Positions 18,317 through 27,065 of a DNA stretch of 64,000 nucleotides are shown in pieces; within the stretch, counting starts at the first letter, position 1, and each line of letters begins with the position of its first letter. Origin of the DNA: Carboxylicivirga mesophila (GTDB lineage Bacteria; Bacteroidota; Bacteroidia; Bacteroidales; Marinilabiliaceae); assembly GCF_018271975.1 (NCBI RefSeq), contig NZ_JAGUCN010000010.1, positions 119,729 through 183,728 on the forward strand, read 5' to 3'. Position numbers and translations under genes: made by a program. The notes beneath the pieces were generated by a model, which was not told where the DNA came from, did no database searches, and worked only from the letters and a program-made list of their open reading frames with translations.

Positions 18317-19525
18317 ATGAGCAGTATGAAAATCCGGTTATTGATTTGTTTCTTTGCAATTGTTCCTTTCTTTAAAGCAAAAAGCCAACAAGCGGGAGAG
18401 GTGACACAACGAAACTACCCGATTGTTGATACCAATGTGAAAACATTCTACAGCGATGTTGCCATCATAGCAGAGCTATCGGCAGGCGATGCTTTTTATG
18501 GGCAGGATGCCTGTTACGATGGTCATCAGCCTTCATACACTGACAATGGCGACGGAACCATCACCGATAATGTAACGGGCTTGATGTGGGAAAAGGATAT
18601 GGGCGCAAAAATAACTTTTGAAGAAGCCTTTGAGAAAGCACAATCATCCAACTTAGGAGCTTATACCGATTGGCGTGTACCGACCATTAAAGAGCTGTAT
18701 TCACTTATTCAGTTTACTGGCCAGGTCAAAGGAGCCAGGGCGATACGTTTATTTATTGATACCAACTATTTTGAACAGCCACTGGGAGATGTTAGCAATG
18801 GTGAGCGGGAGATTGACGCGCAAAGCTGGTCGTCGACTGAATACGTAGGCCGCACCATGGGGGGAGATGAAACCGTGTTTGGTGTTAACTTTGTTGACGG
18901 ACGAATAAAGGGTTATCCCAAATACAATCCACGCAGTAAGCGACCTAATAAAATGTATTTTCGGCTGGTGCGTGGAAACAAGTATTATGGCAAGAACCAA
19001 TTTATTGATAATGGCGATGGTACGGTGAGTGATAAGGCCACCGGTTTGATGTGGCAAAAGGCCGATGACGGCATCGCCCGGAACTGGCAGGAAGCATTGG
19101 CCTGTGCCGAGAATCTGGAGTTAGGTAAACACAATGATTGGCGGCTGCCTAACGCCAAGGAATTACAAAGTATTGTGGATTATACCCGTTCGCCTCAAAC
19201 AAGCCGTTCTGCCGCTATCGATCCCATTTTTGAAACCAGAACAATTGCCGATTCGAAAGGTAACAAAGGACACTATCCATTCTTTTGGACAAGTACCACG
19301 CATCAGGATGGTCGAAACCCATACGCCAGTGCTGTTTACATTGCGTTTGGCGAAGGCCGGGGGATGATGCGGGGTGTGCTGATGGATGTACACGGGGCAG
19401 GCTGTCAGCGAAGCGATCCTAAAAGCGGCAATCGAAATAGCTACCCGCAATTTTTCGGCCCGCAGGGTGATGTACGCTATGTTTATAACTTTGTGCGATG
19501 TGTGCGTGATTGTGATACTGACTAA
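18317..19525 (+). CDS. Secreted protein with two DUF1566 (Lcl) domains
   Basis: The start at MSSMKIR (402 aa) was chosen because it gives a normal signal peptide ending FKAKSQQ; an upstream in-frame ATG at 18284 adds only a polar tail. Two copies of the DUF1566/Lcl-C pattern are clear: DNGDGTITDNVTGLMWEKDMG followed by TDWRVPTIKELYSLI, and DNGDGTVSDKATGLMWQKADDG followed by NDWRLPNAKELQSIV. Conserved WSSTEY and FWTSTTH segments close each copy. The domain is exported and thought to have a lectin- or sulfatase-modifier-like fold; its role is unknown. The final VRCVRD tail is the typical C-terminus of the family. Confidence 0.85.
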   Translation: MSSMKIRLLICFFAIVPFFKAKSQQAGEVTQRNYPIVDTNVKTFYSDVAIIAELSAGDAFYGQDACYDGHQPSYTDNGDGTITDNVTGLMWEKDMGAKITFEEAFEKAQSSNLGAYTDWRVPTIKELYSLIQFTGQVKGARAIRLFIDTNYFEQPLGDVSNGEREIDAQSWSSTEYVGRTMGGDETVFGVNFVDGRIKGYPKYNPRSKRPNKMYFRLVRGNKYYGKNQFIDNGDGTVSDKATGLMWQKADDGIARNWQEALACAENLELGKHNDWRLPNAKELQSIVDYTRSPQTSRSAAIDPIFETRTIADSKGNKGHYPFFWTSTTHQDGRNPYASAVYIAFGEGRGMMRGVLMDVHGAGCQRSDPKSGNRNSYPQFFGPQGDVRYVYNFVRCVRDCDTD

Positions 19526-19585
19526 TGTAATGGTATTATTTACAAAATAGCTGATATTATTGGGGCCAGAAAAACAGATTTTACT

Positions 19586-20125
19586 ATGAAACTCCAGACT
19601 AAACGACTCATTATCCGACCCATTGACGCCGATGATGCAACTGCGTTATTTAAGTATCGTTCAGACAAGGAAGCCAATCAATACCAGGGGTGGATACCCG
19701 AAACCATTGCAGATGCAGAAGCATTTATTGCCAAGGTGGCGAAGCAAGTGAATGTGCCCGATACCTGGTTCCAGCTGGTGCTGATAGAGCCAGCTACTCA
19801 GCAAATAATCGGTGATGTAGGCTTACACTTTTTCGATAGCGATAACCAACAGGTTGAGATTGGCTGCACCATCGATAAAACGTTTCAAGGCAGAGGATTC
19901 GCCACTGAAGCACTTGAGGTGGTGGTAGACTATCTGTTCAATCACCTTAGCAAACACCGAATCATTACTTCTATTGACCCGGCTAATAGTAGTTCTATAA
20001 AGCTGGTTGAACGCCTGGGCTTTCGCAAAGAAGCGCATTTTGTGCAGAGCTTGCTGATTAACGGGCAATGGGTGGATGACCTGGTTTATGCTGTGCTTAA
20101 AAAGGATTGGAAAACTATAGTATAA
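19586..20125 (+). CDS. GNAT-family acetyltransferase (RimJ/RimL type)
   Basis: The 179-residue protein has the N-terminal TKRLIIRPIDADDATALF typical of RimJ/RimL-like GNAT proteins. The acetyl-CoA site is visible as EIGCTIDKTFQGRGFATEAL (the Q/R-x-x-G-x-G/A loop), followed by ITSIDPANSSSIKLVERLGF. The target may be a ribosomal protein N-terminus or a small amine. It stands alone. Two near-identical 17-bp sequences lie on either side of it (19537-19553 and 20334-20350). Confidence 0.88.
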   Translation: MKLQTKRLIIRPIDADDATALFKYRSDKEANQYQGWIPETIADAEAFIAKVAKQVNVPDTWFQLVLIEPATQQIIGDVGLHFFDSDNQQVEIGCTIDKTFQGRGFATEALEVVVDYLFNHLSKHRIITSIDPANSSSIKLVERLGFRKEAHFVQSLLINGQWVDDLVYAVLKKDWKTIV

Positions 20126-20583
20126 TTGAAGGAATAGTAAACTATTGCGATAAAATTTGACATGGTAGACACGGTATTTGTTGGCAGGACATTAAAAATA
20201 CCGAAAGGCCCTGCATTTTATTTAGCAGGCCCTAGAAAATATGGGAAGGCCGTTGCGTTTTTATAGCAGGCCATGGAAAATACGGGAAGGCCGTCAAAAA
20301 TATCATATTTTCAGCGCCCTTTCGTTTTTATACTATTTACAAAGTAGCTGGATGAATGTTGTTTACATTTGTGGTTGTTATGGTGGAAGAAATACCTGAC
20401 AAGGATGTGTATCGCAGTTTTTTTTATGTATCACAGAGGTCATGTTCAGGTGCAAAGTATTGTGGTTCTGGTCAGGCTCTGTGTGCTGTAGTCATTAGAA
20501 AGCTGTTGTTTAATATAATTTGAAGATATACGTTTCCGTTTGCTTGTTGAGGTTCTATACTATCAGTTTTTGGTATCAGGCTG
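20126..20583. other. Convergent intergenic region with tandem repeat
   Basis: The 458-bp gap separates the acetyltransferase gene from the end of the mevalonate operon. The first half holds the 41-bp tandem repeat listed separately. The second half (20350-20583) has no recognised element. No clear T-tailed terminator was found for the mevalonate operon. Confidence 0.6.
20165..20300. repeat. 41-bp tandem repeat with GGCC-rich dyads
   Basis: AAGGCC occurs at 20205, 20246 and 20287, and GCAGG at 20184, 20225 and 20266, each with a 41-bp step. That gives a little over three copies, the first degenerate. Within a unit GGCCCTGC (from 20207) can pair with GCAGGCCC with one mismatch around an AT-rich loop, so each copy is a weak hairpin. 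It could act as a terminator between convergent genes. Confidence 0.7.
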
Positions 20584-21555
20584 TTAAACTTCCTGATAAA
20601 CTGGGATAATCTCTTTACCTTTAGTGGCAAAATACGCTTTAGCAGCCGAGTAATTACGTGTAAAACCCAGGAAAAAACCTCCGCCGCCAGAGCCACAAAG
20701 CTTAAGGGTATAGAGTTCTGTACTAAATCCTTCTTCCCAAAATGCCTGAATTGGCTCAGGTATCATCTCCTTAAAATAGTTAAGCTGAAAATTCGAAAGT
20801 TCTTTTAACGAGTGAAACATATCATTCAACTGCCCACTTAACATTGAACTGATACAGCGATTGGTGGTAGGAATCAGTTGGGTGTCAATCAGCTTTTTAA
20901 AGCCTGGGTCGCTCACCTTATCCATAAACTGCTTCACCAATGGAGCCGTTTTACCGGTAGTTTCGGCATCAAGCAAGAAGATGGCATCTTCGTTGAGTAT
21001 ATCCTGTCGAGGAATACCTACAGATGAAATATGATGTGCATTTTCCAGTACAATTGGGTGTTTAAGATAGCAGATAAGCGGGTCGATGCCCGAACTGGTA
21101 CCGTGGTAAAATGATTCTATCTGAGCAAATATTTTTTTAAGTTCAAACAACTCTTTATCACTGATATTTATATGCGCATCAATCCGGTTATTGGCATACG
21201 AATTATAAAGCGCAGCCACTAAAGCACCACTGCTACCCAATCCGTATCCTTCAGGGATCGATGATTCGAAGTACAAGCCTTTTTTCAGGTCATTAGCCAA
21301 ACCTTCGGTATTCAAATCGGCCAGCAGCACCTTTTGTTCTTTAAGCGAAGCAATGTAATCAAACAGTTCTTGCAGCTGCTTGTTTGAATTTTTAGCAAAC
21401 GTAAGATTTGTATAGCTATCGCTGTTGATGAATTTGAGTTCACCATTAAAATGGGAGTAGGGTATCGTGAGTCCCATTGAGCCCAGGATAATACTGTACT
21501 CCCCGAAAAGCATCACCTTTGAATAATAGATATCTTTTTTAGTTTGTTCCTGCAT
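20584..21555 (-). CDS. mvk: Mevalonate kinase
   Basis: The start at MQEQTK (323 aa) falls 7 bp after the stop of mvaD; a longer start would overlap that gene. GHMP-kinase motif 1 is VMLFGEYSIILG near the N-terminus. The ATP loop is IPEGYGLGSSGALVAAL, and GTSSGIDPLICY follows. Motif 3 is KLCGSGGGGFFLGF near the C-terminus. It phosphorylates mevalonate to 5-phosphomevalonate. It is last in the nine-gene minus-strand operon, so the first kinase step is encoded after the later steps. Assignment among GHMP kinases rests on the GTSSGID segment and the operon. Confidence 0.88.
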   Translation of the reverse strand: MQEQTKKDIYYSKVMLFGEYSIILGSMGLTIPYSHFNGELKFINSDSYTNLTFAKNSNKQLQELFDYIASLKEQKVLLADLNTEGLANDLKKGLYFESSIPEGYGLGSSGALVAALYNSYANNRIDAHINISDKELFELKKIFAQIESFYHGTSSGIDPLICYLKHPIVLENAHHISSVGIPRQDILNEDAIFLLDAETTGKTAPLVKQFMDKVSDPGFKKLIDTQLIPTTNRCISSMLSGQLNDMFHSLKELSNFQLNYFKEMIPEPIQAFWEEGFSTELYTLKLCGSGGGGFFLGFTRNYSAAKAYFATKGKEIIPVYQEV

Positions 21556-21562
21556 GCTTCTG

Positions 21563-22594
21563 TTAGTCAATCGAAATTTCGTCATAGATTACTTCCTGGT
21601 TGTCACAAAGCGGCCTAAGGTGCTCCTCAATAAATGGCAACATCACTTTACTCTGCGATTTAGGATAGATGAGGTGGATGTTGGGGCCCGCATCTAGGGT
21701 GTAGGTCACTGGTATATGCTGATGTTCCCTGAATTTAACAATGCGCTTAATTGCCCGCAGCGATTCCGGAGCCATCAGCGTATAGCCAGGTGAAGAGCTC
21801 ATCATTAAGCCGTGTAGGCTAAGGGCTTCTTCTTCACAAATCTGAGCAAAAGCTTTAAAATCACCATCTTTTAGTGCTTTCAGCAGGGCAATGGTATTTT
21901 TATTGGCTTGCTCAATACGTCCCTGACGGTAGGGGTGATGAGTCATTAGCTCGTGCCCCAATGAGCTGCTTACCGCTTTGCTGCCTTTACGTATGACCAG
22001 TATCGTGTCTTGTAAATCATTGAATGAATCATGTACCTGCTGGTTAATGCTAAGGCCATACTTGTTGGATGCCTCTGGCAGGGCTAATGTTTCACCCCAT
22101 AATACCCAGCCTGAGATAGTTGAACGGCAAGCACTCCCAGAGCCGAGACGAGCCATTTCGGATAGCATCTGGCGATAATCATCGGGTAGTTGTGAGGTAT
22201 CTAACTGCTTCTGAATAGCCAATAAAGCTTTGGCTATGGACGCCATTGAGCTGGCCGAGGAGGCGATACCACTTGAATGGGGAAAGGTGTTGGAGCTTTC
22301 AATCTTCAAACGTCCGCTATTTAGAAAGGGCAGAAACGCTTTCAGTCTGTCGCTTAAGGTTTGTAATTTGGGTAAAAAGTCAGGTTTAGTTAGTCCTTCA
22401 AACAGGAACTCTATATTTAATGGAGCATCACCTGGCTGATAGGAGACCGCTGTTTTGGTTAATGCTTTTGACAGCGTAAAGCTGATGCTTGGGTTAACCG
22501 GTTCCTGTATACCTTTTTTTCCCCAGTATTTGACAATGGCTATATTTGATGGGGCACTGGTGGCTGACTGATAGCTTTGAGTTGATATAGACAT
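21563..22594 (-). CDS. mvaD: Diphosphomevalonate decarboxylase
   Basis: The 343-residue GHMP-fold enzyme converts 5-diphosphomevalonate to isopentenyl diphosphate with ATP. Diagnostic segments are the N-terminal APSNIAIVKYWGKKG, the ATP loop HSSGIASSASSMASIA, the decarboxylase-specific GSGSACRSTISGWVLWG, and TLDAGPNIHLIYP, which carries the catalytic-region Asp. The APSNIAxxKYWGK sequence separates this family from mevalonate and phosphomevalonate kinases. It starts 1 bp after the stop of the upstream kinase, so it is translationally coupled. Confidence 0.95.
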   Translation of the reverse strand: MSISTQSYQSATSAPSNIAIVKYWGKKGIQEPVNPSISFTLSKALTKTAVSYQPGDAPLNIEFLFEGLTKPDFLPKLQTLSDRLKAFLPFLNSGRLKIESSNTFPHSSGIASSASSMASIAKALLAIQKQLDTSQLPDDYRQMLSEMARLGSGSACRSTISGWVLWGETLALPEASNKYGLSINQQVHDSFNDLQDTILVIRKGSKAVSSSLGHELMTHHPYRQGRIEQANKNTIALLKALKDGDFKAFAQICEEEALSLHGLMMSSSPGYTLMAPESLRAIKRIVKFREHQHIPVTYTLDAGPNIHLIYPKSQSKVMLPFIEEHLRPLCDNQEVIYDEISID

Positions 22595-22595
22595 G

Positions 22596-23519
22596 TTACC
22601 CTATTTTTAATTCGTTTAGTTTAAAGATGGTGTTCAGGCCTTTTTCAGAAAAATAGTTTTTAACATATTTTTCAGGTTCTGTGGAAGCTACCATGATAAA
22701 ATCGCCTCCCCATGCACCCAGTGCTTTAATAAAACCACGGAAATCCTTAAAATGTTCACTTTTGATTGGCGATAATTGAACAATATTGCTGATATGGGCT
22801 TCATGCTCTTCCATCAATTGGCCAAACTCATATAAGTCGTTACATGCAAGCATCCTATCAGTAAGAGAGCTGATGTGCAGGATACTTTCAGGGTGTATTT
22901 CCTTTTTGTTAAAGCTGGCAATTGCTTGTTGGCTGCTTTGTTTTCGGCCCGAATAGATGAAATATATTTGTTCATGAAATTCAGGCTGAAACTTTACAGA
23001 TTCGTTTTTAGGAATGCCATTCTTCAGCTCATAGAAGATAGGCGATGTTGCTGTTGCACAGGCAATGTCGTAACCCGAGCCACCAAAAGTGTCTTGCAGC
23101 AAAAGGTAGGGATTAACCCCCAGCCACTGCGCCAGTAGTGATATCAATGTTGAACTGCTTCCCCATCCCCAACTTGCATTAAACTCCAGGTGAGTTGATA
23201 CATACATGTTCTGTAATAATTGTGTTATATCTTCCCTGTAGTCCTGGCATTTACGAAGTATGTCAGCCAATCTTTGGGCCAGTAATAAGTTGTCACATTC
23301 TAACACTTCTAATGATTGGTTGTAGCTGGCCTCAAACCAGCTGCCATTGACTGTGCTTGCCTTCCATGTCAGAAAATGCATTTCATTTTCTTTAACCGTC
23401 AGCCTTTGTCCGTACTTTATAGGTAAAGCCAATGCTTTTGCGCCTGCTAATACCAGGTATTCGCCGCTTATCAGCAGTTTTCCATGTGCATAGTATGATT
23501 GTGAGTTATCCTGCAGCAT
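22596..23519 (-). CDS. GYDIA-family GHMP kinase, probable phosphomevalonate kinase
   Basis: The 307-residue protein has GHMP motif 1 in YAHGKLLISGEYLVLAGAKA, the ATP loop SWGWGSSSTLISLLAQW, and the DTFGGSGYDIACATA segment that names the Bacteroidota 'GYDIA' kinase family. By elimination it should be the phosphomevalonate kinase of this pathway: mevalonate kinase and the decarboxylase are separately encoded next to it. The start codon abuts the stop of mvaA with no gap. Biochemical assignment of this family rests on context, so the specific reaction is inference. Confidence 0.82.
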   Translation of the reverse strand: MLQDNSQSYYAHGKLLISGEYLVLAGAKALALPIKYGQRLTVKENEMHFLTWKASTVNGSWFEASYNQSLEVLECDNLLLAQRLADILRKCQDYREDITQLLQNMYVSTHLEFNASWGWGSSSTLISLLAQWLGVNPYLLLQDTFGGSGYDIACATATSPIFYELKNGIPKNESVKFQPEFHEQIYFIYSGRKQSSQQAIASFNKKEIHPESILHISSLTDRMLACNDLYEFGQLMEEHEAHISNIVQLSPIKSEHFKDFRGFIKALGAWGGDFIMVASTEPEKYVKNYFSEKGLNTIFKLNELKIG

Positions 23520-24824
23520 CTAAGGTCTCAAAGTGTTTAAAAAGTTTTCCACCATCGTGTAACTAACCACGCTATCCTTAAAATGTTTGGTAGCTGCAGC
23601 TTTTTCCGCTTCATTAGCACCAAAGGCATTAAGTATGTTGCTCAGATGCAGTTTCATGTGGCCTTTTTGTATGCCGGTAGTTACGAGCGATGCTACTGCA
23701 GCAAAGTTATTGGCCATGCCTGCTGCTGCTGCCACCTGCATTAACTGTTCGGCCGATGGTTGCTGTAATATGTGCATAGCTGCTTTGGCCATGGGGTGAT
23801 TGTTCGTTAATCCGCCAACCGTACCCAATGCCAATGGCACTGTTAATGTGTATTCAAAGTGTTCGTTCGTCAATTCAGCGTTGGTGAGTGATGCATAGCG
23901 GCCGTTGCGCGATGCGTAGGCCTGTGCGCCGGCTTCAATGGCTCTGAAATCATTACCAGTGGCCAATACCACAGCATCAATGCCATTAAAAATACCTTTG
24001 TTGTGAGTTACGGCCCGGTACGGATCATTAACAGCTATGTCCACTGCCGTTTTAAACCGTTTTGCAAATTCTTTCGGTGTGTAGCTGCCTGCGTAAGGTC
24101 GCAGTTGTTCAATTGAGCAGCTAACTTTACATTCAACCAAACACTCAGGCGTATAGTTACTCAATATCGCCATAATAACCGATGCCTCCTGTTCCTGCAG
24201 AAGCTGGGGATGTTGGTTGATGTAGGCCATTAGCTCGGGACCGATGGTTTCGAGGCAAGTATTAATAAAATTGGCGCCCATCGAATCAGCTGTCTGAAAT
24301 TTAATCAGTGCCTGACAGGTATCCATCATATTGGGTACCGCCTTAAACTCAATTCCCTTTATGCCGCCACCTCGCTGTCGCATTTTAGAAGTGATGGTGG
24401 CTGTAACAGAATGTATTAAATCTTCTATCTCTTGCTTACGTTCATTAAGAGCATTGACATTGCCTTGCCAGTTGAAGAAGAGTTGACCATTCTTTATGGT
24501 GCTGATGACTCTGGTTTGAAAACCACCATTTTTAGCCCAAAAACCTGCAGCCTTTGAAGCAGCAGCCACAACTGAGCTTTCTTCAATCACCATGGGTACT
24601 ATATACAGCGTTTCATTTATCAGGAAGTTTGGCGCCAGGCTAAATGGTAAATAGAAATTTGAGATGATATTCTCCGAAATATCATTAAATAAATGTTGCT
24701 GTTCAGGGTGAAGAAATACGTCAAAGGATGCGGCAATTTCAGGTGCCAGCTGCTGTTGCTCAACCAGCACCTGAATTTTTTCTTCACGACTCAATTTAGA
24801 GAAGCCTTTTATCAGTGATTGCAT
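23520..24824 (-). CDS. mvaA: Class II 3-hydroxy-3-methylglutaryl-CoA reductase
   Basis: The start at MQSLIKGF (434 aa) is 1 bp after the stop of the isomerase gene. An open frame extends 79 codons upstream but lies inside the isomerase coding sequence and has no HMGR features. The enzyme reduces HMG-CoA to mevalonate with two NAD(P)H. Class II catalytic landmarks are all present: Glu81-Glu82 in EESSVVAAAS, the DSMGANFINT loop (180-189), Lys276 in HNKG, Asp283 in NGIDAVVLATGND, and His389 in GIQKGHM. Pseudomonas mevalonii HMGR, a class II enzyme, has 428 residues. Coenzyme preference cannot be read directly. HMG-CoA synthase, its usual partner, is not encoded in this operon. Confidence 0.96.
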   Translation of the reverse strand: MQSLIKGFSKLSREEKIQVLVEQQQLAPEIAASFDVFLHPEQQHLFNDISENIISNFYLPFSLAPNFLINETLYIVPMVIEESSVVAAASKAAGFWAKNGGFQTRVISTIKNGQLFFNWQGNVNALNERKQEIEDLIHSVTATITSKMRQRGGGIKGIEFKAVPNMMDTCQALIKFQTADSMGANFINTCLETIGPELMAYINQHPQLLQEQEASVIMAILSNYTPECLVECKVSCSIEQLRPYAGSYTPKEFAKRFKTAVDIAVNDPYRAVTHNKGIFNGIDAVVLATGNDFRAIEAGAQAYASRNGRYASLTNAELTNEHFEYTLTVPLALGTVGGLTNNHPMAKAAMHILQQPSAEQLMQVAAAAGMANNFAAVASLVTTGIQKGHMKLHLSNILNAFGANEAEKAAATKHFKDSVVSYTMVENFLNTLRP

Positions 24825-24825
24825 A

Positions 24826-25827
24826 TTATGCTTGTTTGACTTTGAGGAAATTAGTTGCCAGGCTCCAGCTTTGGTCAATCTTCTCGACAAATACACGTAG
24901 CTTACTGTAATCGCCCATGGCATGACGAAGAAAAGCAGAACCCATGCCATAAAATGCGGGTAGCTTCGAGATAGATGTAAGGTAATAACCATCCAGCACA
25001 CTTGAAATGCCACCTGATATGATGAGCTGTTTCGCCTGTATGGCTTCAAGCGGTAGTTCATCCACCAATTTATTCACCATGTGTGTCATTTCTTCAGCTG
25101 TATGGCCGACATGTATAAAAGGATTAAACACCTCGGCAGCAACGGCATCGGAACGGTTGAGCTCCACCAGTGAGAAATTGGTACCGCCCATGGCCGCAAA
25201 CTCGATGGCTTCTATCGGCAATTGTAACAGTTGTTTCAGGCTGGCATAGCCAAATCCCTGACCAACCTCTTTGATGATGATCTTCATGGTGGTGTTCTCC
25301 AGGTATTCCTGAAGCAACTCCAAAGCCGGTCGCTTTAATTGATCGCCTTCGGGCTGAAAAGCTTCCTGTAATGGATTGATGTGTACAATCAAGCCATCAG
25401 CATCTAATTTTTCAACCAGTTCAGCTAATTTATCTGAGCTGCCATCTTGCAGCATGCTTTCTAACTGGCAGATGCCAATATTAGCAAACAGCGGAGCATC
25501 ATTACCCATGATGGGGCGAACATCAAAATCTTCAAAGTGTTCAGGTGAGTCCAATAGAATGCGACATGAGCCCAAACCCATTCCCAAACCAAATTCGGCG
25601 CAGGCCTGAGCCAGGTTCTTGTTGATGGTACCGGCTCGTTTGGTGCCACCCGTCATGCTGGAGACCCATAATGGTAACCGCATTTTTTTACCGGCGAAAT
25701 GAAATTCCTGCTCCGTTTTTTGATGGATTCCAAACAAGGGCTCGTAATCAAAGCGGTTATCGGCATGTTTCGCTTCAAGTCGCGAGCTAAAAGCTAAATC
25801 AATATGGTCGCGTTTCCTGTCTTCCAT
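24826..25827 (-). CDS. fni: Type 2 isopentenyl-diphosphate delta-isomerase
   Basis: The 333-residue FMN-dependent enzyme interconverts IPP and DMAPP. Typical type 2 features are the N-terminal RKRDHIDLAF, the WVSSMTGGTKRAGTINKNLA segment of the flavin/substrate site, LGSCRILL, a VHINPLQEAFQPEGD stretch with the Mg/substrate acidic residues, IIKEVGQGFG, and the phosphate-binding ISGGISSV near the C-terminus. It sits between the acyl-CoA dehydrogenase gene (41 bp upstream) and mvaA (1 bp downstream), at the junction of the leucine half and the mevalonate half of the operon. Confidence 0.95.
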   Translation of the reverse strand: MEDRKRDHIDLAFSSRLEAKHADNRFDYEPLFGIHQKTEQEFHFAGKKMRLPLWVSSMTGGTKRAGTINKNLAQACAEFGLGMGLGSCRILLDSPEHFEDFDVRPIMGNDAPLFANIGICQLESMLQDGSSDKLAELVEKLDADGLIVHINPLQEAFQPEGDQLKRPALELLQEYLENTTMKIIIKEVGQGFGYASLKQLLQLPIEAIEFAAMGGTNFSLVELNRSDAVAAEVFNPFIHVGHTAEEMTHMVNKLVDELPLEAIQAKQLIISGGISSVLDGYYLTSISKLPAFYGMGSAFLRHAMGDYSKLRVFVEKIDQSWSLATNFLKVKQA

Positions 25828-25868
25828 TACCTGTGGTTTTGTTTAATTATGGTAAAAATAAGGTGAAC

Positions 25869-27017
25869 TTAAACCAATCCCAAATGCTTGCTGATAACAA
25901 TGCGCAAAATTTCAGATGTGCCTTCACCAATTTGCAGAATACGCTGATCGCGATAGAAGCGCTCTATGGCGGATGATTTTAGTAAGCCTTGTCCCGAAAA
26001 GATCTGAACGGCCTCATCTGCTATTTCTTTGGCAATGTCGCTGCAGTAAAGCTTGGCCATAGCCGCTTCCTTGCCAAAAGGCTGTCCGGCATCTTTCAAA
26101 GCGCAGGCGTTGTATAAAGTATTACGCGCCAGCTCAAGCTTCAGGGCCATATCAGCCAGTTTGAAAGCAATCACCTGGTTGCTGGCAATGGTCTGACCAA
26201 ATTGTTCACGCTTCTGAGCATATTCCAGGGCCATCTCATAGGCTCCCTGTGCCAGTCCCAATCCCATGGCAGCAATGGATAAACGGCCTGAATCAAGCGT
26301 CTTTAGCATTTGCCCCAGACCTTTATCTTTTTTACCTAAAAGCTGATCTTTATTGACCTTGATATTAGAGAATTTGAGTTCGGCGGTATCGGAGGCCCGC
26401 CACATCATCTTTCCAAAAATACGTTTGGTTTCAAATCCTTCTGAGTCCCTGTCAACCAGTATTGTTGAGAAGCGCTTCTTGCCATCTTCTTCATTTGTAA
26501 CGGCCAGTACGGTAATACCTTTCATCAGTTCATTACTGCCATTGGTAATGTACCGTTTACTGCCGTTGATCAGCCAGTGATCACCTTTGTCTTCAGAAGT
26601 TGTTTCAACGCCCTGAGCATCGGATCCTGCCATTACCTCAGTCAAACCAAAGGCCCACAGTCCTTCTCCGGATGTTAATAAAGGTACATATTTCTGACGT
26701 TGCTCTTCGGTGCCAAAATGATATACGGGAGCCAGTCCCAGGCTGTTGTGAGCAGCCATAGTAGCAGCCTGCGAACTATCCACACGTGCCAGTTCTTCAA
26801 CGGCAATAATATAAGACAAGGTGTCTTTGCCTTGTCCGCCATGCTCTTTGGGAATATCAATGCCGTATAAGCCTGCTTGTCCCATTTTACGGGATAACTC
26901 CACCGAAAAGGTTTCGTTCTCGTCGAGCTGGGCGGCCATTGGTTTAATCTCTTTTTCGGCAAAGGCTCTCACTTCTTGTCTAAAAGCTTCGTGTTCTTTT
27001 GTGCTTAGTATTGACAT
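25869..27017 (-). CDS. Acyl-CoA dehydrogenase (candidate isovaleryl-CoA step)
   Basis: The start at MSILSTK (382 aa) was preferred over an upstream in-frame ATG at 27044, which adds a non-conserved tail. This flavoenzyme family oxidises acyl-CoA to enoyl-CoA. Visible motifs are FGLTEVMAGSDAQGVETTSE (substrate/FAD region), YITNGS, and YRDQRILQIGEGTSEILR at the C-terminus. Position and neighbours predict isovaleryl-CoA to 3-methylcrotonyl-CoA. However, the catalytic Glu365 sits in GEGTSE as in short- and medium-chain enzymes, and the alternative helix-G position reads LDSGRL without Glu. True isovaleryl-CoA dehydrogenases use the opposite arrangement. Butyryl- or 2-methylacyl-CoA remain possible substrates. 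Confidence 0.88.
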   Translation of the reverse strand: MSILSTKEHEAFRQEVRAFAEKEIKPMAAQLDENETFSVELSRKMGQAGLYGIDIPKEHGGQGKDTLSYIIAVEELARVDSSQAATMAAHNSLGLAPVYHFGTEEQRQKYVPLLTSGEGLWAFGLTEVMAGSDAQGVETTSEDKGDHWLINGSKRYITNGSNELMKGITVLAVTNEEDGKKRFSTILVDRDSEGFETKRIFGKMMWRASDTAELKFSNIKVNKDQLLGKKDKGLGQMLKTLDSGRLSIAAMGLGLAQGAYEMALEYAQKREQFGQTIASNQVIAFKLADMALKLELARNTLYNACALKDAGQPFGKEAAMAKLYCSDIAKEIADEAVQIFSGQGLLKSSAIERFYRDQRILQIGEGTSEILRIVISKHLGLV

Positions 27018-27065
27018 GTAATTTTTTGTTATGCTATATTTCAAATTCAGTTATGTTCTTTTGTG

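Noticed and set aside
20472..20696. 74-codon frame at the 3' end of mevalonate kinase
   Set aside because: Mostly a shadow of the mevalonate kinase gene in another frame.
24825..25061. N-terminal extension of HMG-CoA reductase (79 extra codons)
   Set aside because: The stretch lies inside the isomerase coding sequence in another frame. The chosen start at 24824 gives the normal 434-residue class II size.
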